64,000 nt of DNA from Planctomycetaceae bacterium. GTDB lineage: Bacteria; Planctomycetota; Planctomycetia; Planctomycetales; Planctomycetaceae. The stretch lies in the NCBI GenBank assembly GCA_017795105.1, contig CP051247.1, forward strand, positions 5,853,001 to 5,917,000. Direction: 5' to 3'. Made by a program: the position numbers and the translations under genes. The notes beneath the pieces were generated by a model. The model was given only the letters and a program-made list of their open reading frames with translations, did not search any database and was not told the DNA's origin. Positions 10,001 through 17,583 of the stretch are shown here, in pieces (the stretch's first letter is position 1; each line of letters opens with the position of its first letter).

Positions 10001-12201
10001 GTCTCAACGAGGGAGACACCTTCCTGCACGACGGCCAGACCTATACCATTTCCTACACCGGTGGGGATGGCAATGACGTCGTGGTTACTGTCGGTAATGC
10101 TGCACCGGTTGTGAACGATCAATCCTTCGGAGTTGATGAGAATTCGAGCATCGGCACTTCGGTCGGAACGGTTGTCGCTGCTGATGACGACACCGCCGAC
10201 TCGTTGTCTTACGCGATTACCGGCGGGAACACCGGCGGGGCATTCGCCATCAACGCGATGACCGGAGAGATCACCGTTGCAACGCCGGCAGCCGTCGACT
10301 TCGAGACCAACCCGGTCTTCAGTCTGACTGTGGAAGTGACCGACGACAGCGGTGCGATGGCTTCCGATACCGCGACCGTGACGATCACGCTCAACGACGT
10401 CAACGAGGCGCCGCAGGTGGAACTGGTGAATACCGTCACGCTCATCAGCGAAGCGGCGGATACTTCGTCCCGCATTCGAGTGGCCGATATTGTCATCAAT
10501 GACGATGCTCTCGGCAGCAACACTCTGAGTCTCTCGGGGACTGATTCATCGCTGTTCGAGATCGACGGCAACCAACTCTTCCTCATTGCAGGGGCTTCAC
10601 TCGACTTTGAGACCAAACCCGTTCTCGATGTCACGGTGAATGTCGACGACAGCTCAGTTGGTAGCACGCCAGACGATTCGGCCTCGTTGAGTGTCAATAT
10701 TGGCGATGCGAACGAGCCGGCAACGCTCAGCGTCACCAACGTGACCTCGACGATTCCGAAGAATGTCAACAACTCGTCGCGACTCTTCATTGAAGACTTC
10801 ACCGTGACGGATGTGGATGCTGGTCCGCATATGAATAACGTCACCGTGACGGGGCCGGACGCCGGACTGTTCGAAGTGATTGGCAATCAGGTCTTCCTCA
10901 AGGCAAATGCCGGCCTGGCTTCGCGGACCAATCCGCTGTTGAGTGCCTCTCTGGTCCTCGATGACCCAGGCGTGGGAACAGGACCCGAGGCGACCATCGA
11001 CATTTCGATGATCATTACCGATCCAACGGCTGCTCAACTGCCGGAACTGGCGACTTCCTTTACCGGATTCGTCAACGAGAACCTGTGGTTGACCAAGCGA
11101 GATGAGTTCGGCAACTACGACACCGATCTGGCCGCGGCCACCGCGTTCCCGGACGATCGCATCCTGCAATCGCTGCAGGGCGACTTCAACGGAGACGGTC
11201 GCGAAGACATCGCTTTCCATCTGACGAACGGCGAAGTCTACGTCGGAACGTCATCGCCCGACGGTCAGTTCGGCTTCGCACTTTGGGGCGATATTCGTAC
11301 GTCCGGAGTCAAGATGCTGGAAGTCGGCGACTTCAATGCCGACGGCCTTTCGGACATCGTTGCTGTCCTCCAGAACGGCTCGCGTTCCCGTCTCTGGGTC
11401 TATGAATCGACTGGAAGTCAGTTCCTGCCGGATGAGTACGGCAGCTATGCCGGCTACACGAATATCGTGACCACACTGGTGGGCGACTTCGACGGCGTGA
11501 ACGGTGACGACCTGGCGATCTACAACGACATGGGAGTCTGGTGGGTCGCGAAGTCGGACGCAGCCGGATCGAACTTCCGATTCGGAGCCGCCTTCGAGAA
11601 GTGGGATGCATCCCGAACGATCACCGACATCCAGGTCGGCAACTTCAATGGCGACGATAAAGACGACATCATCGGTGTCTTCAACATTCCGTCCCAGCCG
11701 AACAATCGTTCGTTTGTTGTTGGTCTGTCCGAAGGGGATCGATTCCGCTCCCGCGTTTGGCGGAAAGCCACGCTGACAGGTTCTCTGGACGCCGTTGTTG
11801 TTGGGGACTTCAACTCGGATAACAACGATGACTTCGCAATGCTGACGGGGCAGTCGCAGTGGACCGTCGGTCTGTCCAATCCGGGCAGCTCGCAGTTCGC
11901 TCTGTCCTCGTGGGGAACCAGCAGTTACTCCGGTTCGATTGAAGACATCGGAATTGGAGACAGCAACGGCGATGGCCGGGCTGACATCTTCTTCCGGGAT
12001 TCGCTGAGTCGCTGGCAGTCGGCCGAATCAACCGGTTCGAGCTTCGTCACTCGCGAACTCGAACAGTGGGGTTCCTCGGCGAATTGGCAGCATGTCAAGA
12101 TCGGCAGCTTCGGGGCAGCTCCTGCCCCGGCGGCTCCGGCCTCCGACTTCGACACCTTCGGGGACTCGTCAGTCCTGGATCTGCTGCACAACGTCAACTA
12201 G
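7009..12201 (+). CDS. Giant exported surface protein: LEPR-XLL, beta-helix, cadherin-like and FG-GAP repeats
   Basis: A 1730-residue protein. Near the N-terminus (residues 49-55) is LEPRTLL, the planctomycete LEPR-XLL motif found just before the mature part of large exported proteins, preceded by an Arg-rich stretch. Residues about 170-930 are Asn/Thr/Gly-rich right-handed parallel beta-helix repeats. Residues about 1025-1145 are cadherin-like (ending DVNEAP), followed by two more beta-sandwich repeats to about 1345. Residues about 1380-1715 contain at least six FG-GAP/VCBS-type blades with DxNxDG-like calcium loops (GDFNGDGREDI, GDFNADGLSDI and relatives). The start at 7009 has AGAGGG nine bases upstream; internal ATGs at residues 16, 22 and 25 are alternatives. 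Likely a cell-surface adhesin or polysaccharide-binding protein. It is a single-gene unit with its own terminator. Confidence 0.85.
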   Translation: MLRLDRVARSVWSNSMFQSIAMRAMAQGARRRRKCGEIDVASHVRSELLEPRTLLSAVNVVGDATDESFNVFIDGADLVVERNSTEVNRIALATVTSLNMTGAGGNDSFTVDLTGGVANLALNIDGEGDTDDISVTGDPGNGADLTAETLVLNSDLSGTVTGGSDSVQVNAGASIQDGIEAAIAGGTVNIAAGNFVENVVLNKQVTLSGAGSGDTPADTVITASNPSSAVIEFTAGGATALDRLIVENLRVTGSGQQGLRWGTTTSFTTVQNVVSDTTTRGIEIQGSGTTTDLLLDNVTLSNNTTGFRVSTTAAVVGLTIQNSTISNNEYGMTVYASNSFTDNENRFDDITITDTVVSDNLKKGLYFEKLNDAVLSGLTIANSGTDATYAFNAGIDINVKYGNHQNIQILDSTFDNSGTFTTSHNGLDFSSSLGIKSRNDAPSYGSNPGTVSNITVSGNVFTNATTAIRVGEPGKTSTGAADLEITNNALTDGSFVGVDNGTTTGVNARGNWWGTTNTTLVNNLLTRGTVDFSTYLVSGTDTDAGTAGFQGDFSVLNVTTQGEKVGDGRIQGAVDLIDVGGQINVGDGTYVENVLIDKDLTLLSVNGRGSTTIEGIPGVGALGTVQVTNNTTGVTIGDTGKGFTIIGIDSPNPGLENAAVYFQGSHSGATIRDNEIRANGDAGLLTEYAATISDFVIDNNEFSGQTFAGTQAGGIGFTTQFTTPNVPRQLVTIGNGGGDLGSANATNITFTNNLISGTAGGISSVDGTSEQGNTLVTIDAGSSLIDSNTFAGTTTRYGTSLRLRRPDTPITNNTFDSSGLGENAGHIFVQNSNETLDEIARESGNMFDRAAYVDDASGTIGHEVDNINSNVIVFSNTAQFQGDVDITDASTFEGTPDIVGTLSTSAAGAVVSPGTDEPGVMIADGLDLIAGSSFLVNIDGTAGPGVVGGHSQLEISGPIDLGGATLDLETEISAVTTGDSFIIINNTGAGAVTGTFAGLNEGDTFLHDGQTYTISYTGGDGNDVVVTVGNAAPVVNDQSFGVDENSSIGTSVGTVVAADDDTADSLSYAITGGNTGGAFAINAMTGEITVATPAAVDFETNPVFSLTVEVTDDSGAMASDTATVTITLNDVNEAPQVELVNTVTLISEAADTSSRIRVADIVINDDALGSNTLSLSGTDSSLFEIDGNQLFLIAGASLDFETKPVLDVTVNVDDSSVGSTPDDSASLSVNIGDANEPATLSVTNVTSTIPKNVNNSSRLFIEDFTVTDVDAGPHMNNVTVTGPDAGLFEVIGNQVFLKANAGLASRTNPLLSASLVLDDPGVGTGPEATIDISMIITDPTAAQLPELATSFTGFVNENLWLTKRDEFGNYDTDLAAATAFPDDRILQSLQGDFNGDGREDIAFHLTNGEVYVGTSSPDGQFGFALWGDIRTSGVKMLEVGDFNADGLSDIVAVLQNGSRSRLWVYESTGSQFLPDEYGSYAGYTNIVTTLVGDFDGVNGDDLAIYNDMGVWWVAKSDAAGSNFRFGAAFEKWDASRTITDIQVGNFNGDDKDDIIGVFNIPSQPNNRSFVVGLSEGDRFRSRVWRKATLTGSLDAVVVGDFNSDNNDDFAMLTGQSQWTVGLSNPGSSQFALSSWGTSSYSGSIEDIGIGDSNGDGRADIFFRDSLSRWQSAESTGSSFVTRELEQWGSSANWQHVKIGSFGAAPAPAAPASDFDTFGDSSVLDLLHNVN

Positions 12202-12581
12202 GGCGTAGGTTGTCTGCAGTCGGAGTGATGTCCGGCGAAGAGAGATAAAGGAAACAGAAGCAGCACGTTTTTTAGACGTGCTGCTTCTTTATTGGGCTCG
12301 TCGATCATGTTCCCTTTTTGATGGATGCACATCGACCAGATTAATGATCTTGCTAGCGAGACTATCGTGTTCTTGATCCTCGCTCTTCCCGCCTGCCGGC
12401 ATGCGATTGTGTGCAACCAGCCGGAAGATTCCGGACGACAGAAAGTATCGTAAACTCACTGACTTTTTTTGCATTTCTCCATCTGGTAGCGTGTGGACTA
12501 GACGATCCTCCAGCTTCATGCTGGGCAATAGAGAGACTTTCTGTCTCAGAGGTTGAACATCGTGATCGTTCAGGGCCCCAT
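12202..12581. other. 380-bp gap between surface-protein gene and sigma factor gene
   Basis: It contains the terminator at 12257-12293 and then about 290 bases in which the promoter of the sigma-kinase pair must lie. I could not pick a convincing -35/-10 pair. An in-frame extension of the sigma gene back to 12411 reads through here, but it has no family similarity and I regard it as non-coding. Confidence 0.5.
12257..12293 (+). terminator. Rho-independent terminator
   Basis: A perfect 12-bp stem GAAGCAGCACGT / ACGTGCTGCTTC (12257-12268 and 12276-12287) with a 7-base loop, followed by TTTATT. It sits 55 bases after the stop of the surface-protein gene and closes that transcript. Confidence 0.88.
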
Positions 12582-13268
12582 ATGGATACAGATCCTCTGG
12601 ATATTGATTCCGAGATTTTCAGCGGTCTGAGACATGCTATCGATGACCCCGACCGCTTCCTTAACGCGTGCACTGAGTTCACGGCTCGCAGTTATGACCG
12701 TGTGAAGAACTGGTTCGATCGGGAATTCTCGTTTCTGAGAGCGGATGAACGGGAAGATGCGATGCACGACTTCTTCCTGACCCTCTCGAAACGCCTGATG
12801 ACCGAGTACGTTCAGGCCCGTATTCGCCAGTTTCGCGAAGACCGGGAACAGGGACGAACGCGGTTTCGCCGCTATTTGAAAGTGACCGCCGTCAACGCCG
12901 CCCGCGATTTTGCCCGGCACGAGCGACGACGAAAGGGGATCACGCTTCGCCCCGAGTTCCTGCAAGAGCTGGAGTCGCGAACCGAGAAACTCATGGATGA
13001 AGTTCTGGCGGAGGACTCCGAGCTGGTGTTGTCCGAGATCAAGTCGATCGCCGGAGTCACGGATCGGGAATGGGAGGCGTTCCTGTCGACTCTCGACCTG
13101 GTGAGCGGCGAACATGAGGAAACGTCTCGGCAGGCGACGTACGCCGCGGCTTCTCGCGTCAGGAAAAAGCTCGTTCGGGCCCGCCCTATTGTCCTCCGAA
13201 AGTATGGTGAGATCGGTGATTTGCTACTTACCGAACACCTTGCCAGCAACTCGCAACCAATCGGCTGA
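12582..13268 (+). CDS. ECF-type RNA polymerase sigma factor
   Basis: A 228-residue sigma-70 family protein of the extracytoplasmic type. A region 2-like segment (residues about 20-100, with an acidic 'ADEREDAMHDFFLTLSKRL' core-binding stretch and the 'RFRRYLKVTAVNAARDFAR' DNA-melting helix) is followed by a basic linker and a weaker region 4 (about 150-210, ending in 'AASRVRKKLVRARPIV'). I chose ATG 12582 because upstream residues match nothing; its ribosome site is weak. The next gene, 92 bases on, is a membrane Ser/Thr kinase, an arrangement common in Planctomycetes where the kinase is thought to control the sigma factor. Promoter targets are unknown. Confidence 0.82.
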   Translation: MDTDPLDIDSEIFSGLRHAIDDPDRFLNACTEFTARSYDRVKNWFDREFSFLRADEREDAMHDFFLTLSKRLMTEYVQARIRQFREDREQGRTRFRRYLKVTAVNAARDFARHERRRKGITLRPEFLQELESRTEKLMDEVLAEDSELVLSEIKSIAGVTDREWEAFLSTLDLVSGEHEETSRQATYAAASRVRKKLVRARPIVLRKYGEIGDLLLTEHLASNSQPIG

Positions 13269-13360
13269 TAAACTAGCACGCTGTGATTGATCAGGCTATC
13301 GCGATATCCCTTCTTCGAAGCTTGATTTGCTGACACCGCAACAGCCCCTCGGACAGTCCC

Positions 13361-16258
13361 ATGTCTCACCGGAAGCAATTCCTGTCTCATTTTCGCCGAC
13401 GACTTGGCGCAGCCTTTCAGACTGGATCTTCAAACTCGCGAAAGCTTGCTCAACTGAGTGAGGAACTTCCGACAGGAAGCAGGCTTGCCGATTATCGGAT
13501 TCTGCGAAAGATCGGACAGGGAGGGATGGGGGCGGTTTATGAGGCAGAGCATGTTAAGCTGCGCAACAGTGTCGCCATCAAGAAGCTGCATTCACATCTG
13601 GCTGAGTCCACAGAAGTTCGCGAGCGTTTTCATCGCGAGGTCCAGACCAGTGGCGCGATCTCGAATCCGCACATTGTTCGGGCTTACGATGCCCGCGTCA
13701 TCGATGGCGAAGTGATTCTCGTGCTGGAGATGCTTCGCGGTGGCGATCTGCGACAGGTGCTGAAATGGCGAGACACGATCTCGATCGGAGCCGCGTGTGA
13801 AATTGGACGCCAGGTCGCGTTGGGACTGAATCATCTCGACAGCCAGGGAGTCGTTCATCGCGATATCAAGCCTTCGAACATGTTCCTTGACATTCAGCTG
13901 GACAAAGAAGGGAATATCGAACAGTGCCTGGTGAAACTGCTCGATTTAGGGTTAGCCCGCCTTCGTCCCACCGCGGCCGACCAATCTCTGACCGGCGATG
14001 GTCAAATTATTGGGACGGAAGACTACATCGCCCCTGAGCAGATCCGGGGGGCCGACGTCGACATTCGAGCCGACCTCTACTCGCTGGGTTGTTCGCTGTT
14101 CTATCTCATCACCGGCCGTTCCCCGTTCCGCGATGTGAAGAGTACATATCTCAAACTGCATGCTCATCTTTACGAAGAGCCGCCGCGGCTGAGTTCGTTC
14201 GTTGAAGACGTTCCCGACGGGCTTGAGCAACTCATCGACGAGTTGCTGAGTAAGTCAGCCAATGAACGGTCTGCCTCGCCGCGGGAGGTTGCCGAACGGC
14301 TCGCTGCGTTCTCGGATCGGCAGGAGTTCTCCGATCTGGCTCGCGATTTCGCTGAGTTCCGCGGCATGCATGACGTTCCAATCGATCGCGAAAGCAGCAC
14401 GGTCGATGTCATTCGGCCCGAGAATTCGCCGGTAGCCGCTGATAAGCCCCGTCGGAATGGGCCAGTTCGTTTGCGTTGGGCGGCCGGGCTGTTGCTGTCC
14501 GTCGTCACGTTCGTCACGACGTTCATGGTGAATGATTCCTTTTGGCGAAGGAGTGAGCCCGTTGATCAAGCGAGAGTTATGTCGTCTGCGCTCACTCGGC
14601 CTGGTCGGATTGCAGCAGAAAGTGATTCCCCTGAGCCGTCAGCTGAGGAATCTCGTTTTTTGTTCTTCGATGGTGTTGATGACTGCATTAAAACCCCCTT
14701 CATTCTTAAAGATGAATACCACTTCACAATGGAGATGTGGTTCACGCCGTATGGGACGTTGGATCAACGCAAAAAAGAGTTGATTTCGAATGCTGAGGCT
14801 GCAGGCGTCTCGATTGGAATGAAGTACGATAGCGAGCTTGGTTTCTATCTACACAATGGTGCGACGTACATGGGAGCCTCGCTCGAGGATTCGGTTCGGC
14901 TGGGCAAGCGAACGCACGTTGCCGCCGTGTACGATGGCATCTCATTGGCTTTCTATGTTGATGGTAAGCCGCACGGAACGAAGACTCCGTTCAGAAAACG
15001 ACATCGCGCTTCGCCAATACCTCTGCATCTCGGTGCGAATCCGGACCCGAAGCTTGTCGGTCGTGAGGTTGCAACGCTCCGTGATTGCTTTCTTGGAGTC
15101 ATTCACGAGTTTCGGCTGACATCAGGCGTCCGGTATGCCGAAGCATTCGAGCCCCAGAGGATCCTTGGCTCCGATGATTCGACAGTCATTCATTATCGTA
15201 TGGACGGTCGGGCGGATGGTGATCTGATCACCGATCTCAGCGGGAACGAGATGCATGGCACAATTGTCGGTGCGACCTGGCTGGACGAAGCAGATCTGAA
15301 AGAAATTGAAGCTGTCCCCACCTTTGAATGGTCTGCGGATCAGCCTGATCCCGCGATTGCTCCGTTGACGACCGACGAAGCACGAAGAATCCAGGCCGAT
15401 TGGGCGGAAGCGTTGTCTGTTCCGGTCGAGAGAGAGTTCCTTATTCCGGAGGCCGAGCCGCTGGTCGTTCGCCTGATCCCACCGGGAGAGTTCATGATGG
15501 GATCCGATGAGGGCGATCTCGCGAAATATCGGGCAGCCATTGGCGGCGAGCTGGCCGAAGAGGACAGGCTCCGATTTGCGTATGAGTCACCCCGTCATAA
15601 CGTGTTGATTACCAAACCGTTCTACATGGGGGTCGATAAGGTTACTTATCGTCAGGTCCTCGCTGTCTTCAAACAACGGGGGCGGGAGTGGAAAGCGTGG
15701 AACGAGTATGTTGAAGGAATGAGCCTGACGAGAGAGCAAATGGAGTTGGAACTCTCGAAACCGGCGACGCTCCTGACCTGGTATGACGTTTCGTTTTTTT
15801 GGATTTCTCTGAACGAGCAGCAAAAGGACTTCTTCGTTACGACGCCCACTGAGGCGCAATGGGAGTATGCCTGTCGAGCGGGGACCACCTCGGATTGGTC
15901 CATAGTCGATGGCCATGGACAGACGCTTTTCGACCTGACCCCGGAAGAGGCTGTCGAACCGCACGCCGATTTATTGAGTGGCACCGCCAATGCGTGGGGA
16001 ATTCGCAATATGCACACCTCCCCGTTGGAATGGTGTGCCGATGCGTTTCGACGTGGAGCTTACGGAACGAGAACGCGGATCGATCCGTTCGTCAGGCCTG
16101 TCGATGACTTCCGGAACGTTCGCGGCGGTGATCCACTGGGGCGACCGGCTTTCAGTCGTTCCGCTCATCGCCACCTTGGTCCATCGAAATATCCGAATCC
16201 GTCGACCGGATTTCGAGTCATTCTGAAACTGCCGGATCCCGCTGAGGAGGCCGAATAG
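13361..16258 (+). CDS. Membrane Ser/Thr protein kinase with LamG-like and FGE-like extracellular domains
   Basis: This 965-residue protein combines four parts. Residues 45-325 are a Hanks-type kinase: glycine loop IGQGGMGAV (51-59), catalytic Lys74, HRDIKPSN (166-173) and DLG (195-197) in place of the usual DFG. A single membrane helix lies at 373-390. Outside the cytoplasm, residues 430-640 form a LamG/concanavalin-like domain (FFDGVDD start, 'MEMWF' strand). Residues 690-960 form an FGE-sulfatase superfamily domain (IPPGEFMMGS, TEAQWEYACRAGT, WCAD, NVRGGD, GFRV); the expected RGGS reads RGGD and I see no paired catalytic cysteines, so it is probably a binding rather than formylglycine-making domain. 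The likely role is sensing an extracellular ligand and signalling to the adjacent sigma factor. Confidence 0.88.
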   Translation: MSHRKQFLSHFRRRLGAAFQTGSSNSRKLAQLSEELPTGSRLADYRILRKIGQGGMGAVYEAEHVKLRNSVAIKKLHSHLAESTEVRERFHREVQTSGAISNPHIVRAYDARVIDGEVILVLEMLRGGDLRQVLKWRDTISIGAACEIGRQVALGLNHLDSQGVVHRDIKPSNMFLDIQLDKEGNIEQCLVKLLDLGLARLRPTAADQSLTGDGQIIGTEDYIAPEQIRGADVDIRADLYSLGCSLFYLITGRSPFRDVKSTYLKLHAHLYEEPPRLSSFVEDVPDGLEQLIDELLSKSANERSASPREVAERLAAFSDRQEFSDLARDFAEFRGMHDVPIDRESSTVDVIRPENSPVAADKPRRNGPVRLRWAAGLLLSVVTFVTTFMVNDSFWRRSEPVDQARVMSSALTRPGRIAAESDSPEPSAEESRFLFFDGVDDCIKTPFILKDEYHFTMEMWFTPYGTLDQRKKELISNAEAAGVSIGMKYDSELGFYLHNGATYMGASLEDSVRLGKRTHVAAVYDGISLAFYVDGKPHGTKTPFRKRHRASPIPLHLGANPDPKLVGREVATLRDCFLGVIHEFRLTSGVRYAEAFEPQRILGSDDSTVIHYRMDGRADGDLITDLSGNEMHGTIVGATWLDEADLKEIEAVPTFEWSADQPDPAIAPLTTDEARRIQADWAEALSVPVEREFLIPEAEPLVVRLIPPGEFMMGSDEGDLAKYRAAIGGELAEEDRLRFAYESPRHNVLITKPFYMGVDKVTYRQVLAVFKQRGREWKAWNEYVEGMSLTREQMELELSKPATLLTWYDVSFFWISLNEQQKDFFVTTPTEAQWEYACRAGTTSDWSIVDGHGQTLFDLTPEEAVEPHADLLSGTANAWGIRNMHTSPLEWCADAFRRGAYGTRTRIDPFVRPVDDFRNVRGGDPLGRPAFSRSAHRHLGPSKYPNPSTGFRVILKLPDPAEEAE

Positions 16259-16506
16259 ACGTCAACTGCCCCGCACTTGATCTCCTTTCGGTTCGCATTC
16301 AAGCGTGCTCGATTCGCGAGCGTGCTGGTTCAAAGCCAACCGTTATCGCGGTTCGAAGTCAGCGGGGCCAATCCTAAACCTCTGTGCGACAGCGACTTGT
16401 CGCAGTGGCACATCGATTGCACTCTTCGACAGGTCTGCTGACAGGCGTGACAGCGGGAGGCGAATCAATCACGCCGATGATAATCAGGCGTAGAGGTTTC
16501 GCGGCT
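16259..16506. other. Intergenic region before the SbnA-like operon
   Basis: About 250 bases between the kinase stop and the next start. It contains a short inverted repeat GCTCG-ATTCG-CGAGC shortly after the kinase gene, possibly a weak terminator stem. The following frame is open back to 16384 but the added residues are not family-like. Promoter of the three-gene operon is expected here but not resolved. Confidence 0.4.
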
Positions 16507-17583
16507 ATGATCGATTTCGGACAACGGGCTCAGTTGTGTTCTTCTGATCCGGGATTTTCGAGAGGACAACAGGCATGGTCGGAAGGAATTCTCGATTGTA
16601 TTGGGCGAACGCCGCTCGTACGCCTTTCGCGATATCTCGATGAGTCCTCTCCCGAATTGCTGGTCAAGCTCGAGTCAGCGAATCCGGGGGGCAGCGCAAA
16701 GGATCGGCCGGCCGCTCTGATGCTCGCTGACGCGTTGCAGCGAGGCGTGATCGATGGACAGACAACCGTCGTTGAGTCATCGTCGGGGAACATGGGAATC
16801 GGACTGGCCCAGGCCTGTCGTTATCATGGGCTGCGATTCCTGTGCGTCGTCGATCCTCACGCCCAGTCACAAAATGTGGCTATCATTCGAGCCTTGGGAG
16901 GGGAAGTCATTACGGTGAACGAACCGGTCGACGGAAGTTACCTTTCTGCTCGCATTGCTCGCGTGCAGCAACTGCTCGACGAGACTCACAACAGTTTCTG
17001 GCCCAACCAGTATGCAAACCGCTGTAACCCGACTGCACACGAGTTGACCACCATCCGAGAAATCGATGATGCGATCGGTGGCGAGTTCGACTACCTGTTC
17101 GTTGCGACCAGCAGCACGGGGACGGCTCAAGGATGTCGTGATTATCTGAGGAAACGGGGACGCCGCACGAAGGTTGTCGCTGTCGATGCACATGGTAGCG
17201 TGCTGTTCGGCGGCTTGCCCGGAGAAAGGCTCGTCCCGGGGCTGGGAGCGGGGCGTGTGCCGGAGCTCGCCGAAGGACAGGAGTTTGATCAGATTCTTCG
17301 TGTCTCTGACCTCGACTGTGTGGTCGGTTGTCGTAGAGCCGCCGCACGGGAGGCAGTTCTTGTTGGCGGATCGGCGGGTGGTGTGCTTGAAGCGGTGCGG
17401 TCGCTTCAGCACGAACTGAAGACATCACGCGTAGTAGCCATTCTGCACGATTCCGGCACGAGATATCTCGATACGGTCTTCAACGACGAGTGGGTCGCAT
17501 CGTCGCTGGGAGTTTCGCCTGAAGTTCTCGCAACGCGCGTCAATGAGTCCGCACTGCTACCGGTCAGTCAGGATGTCGGATGA
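16507..17583 (+). CDS. PLP-dependent cysteine synthase/SbnA-like enzyme
   Basis: A 358-residue fold-type II PLP enzyme. The PLP lysine is in NPGGSAKDR (Lys65), the substrate loop is SSSGNMGIG (91-99) and the phosphate-binding loop is TSSTGTAQG. It belongs to the cysteine synthase superfamily, but the GSAKDR, SSSGNMG and C-terminal features fit better with SbnA-type enzymes, which join O-phosphoserine and glutamate in the route to 2,3-diaminopropionate, than with housekeeping CysK. That is a family-level judgement by eye. I start it at ATG 16507; the frame is open upstream to 16384. It overlaps the next gene by 4 bases (ATGA), so it heads a coupled operon with an FAD/NAD(P)-binding protein and a PLP decarboxylase. 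Confidence 0.8.
   Translation: MIDFGQRAQLCSSDPGFSRGQQAWSEGILDCIGRTPLVRLSRYLDESSPELLVKLESANPGGSAKDRPAALMLADALQRGVIDGQTTVVESSSGNMGIGLAQACRYHGLRFLCVVDPHAQSQNVAIIRALGGEVITVNEPVDGSYLSARIARVQQLLDETHNSFWPNQYANRCNPTAHELTTIREIDDAIGGEFDYLFVATSSTGTAQGCRDYLRKRGRRTKVVAVDAHGSVLFGGLPGERLVPGLGAGRVPELAEGQEFDQILRVSDLDCVVGCRRAAAREAVLVGGSAGGVLEAVRSLQHELKTSRVVAILHDSGTRYLDTVFNDEWVASSLGVSPEVLATRVNESALLPVSQDVG

Noticed and set aside
12411..12581. N-terminal extension of the sigma factor gene
   Set aside because: In frame but not sigma-like; ATG 12582 begins the recognisable protein.
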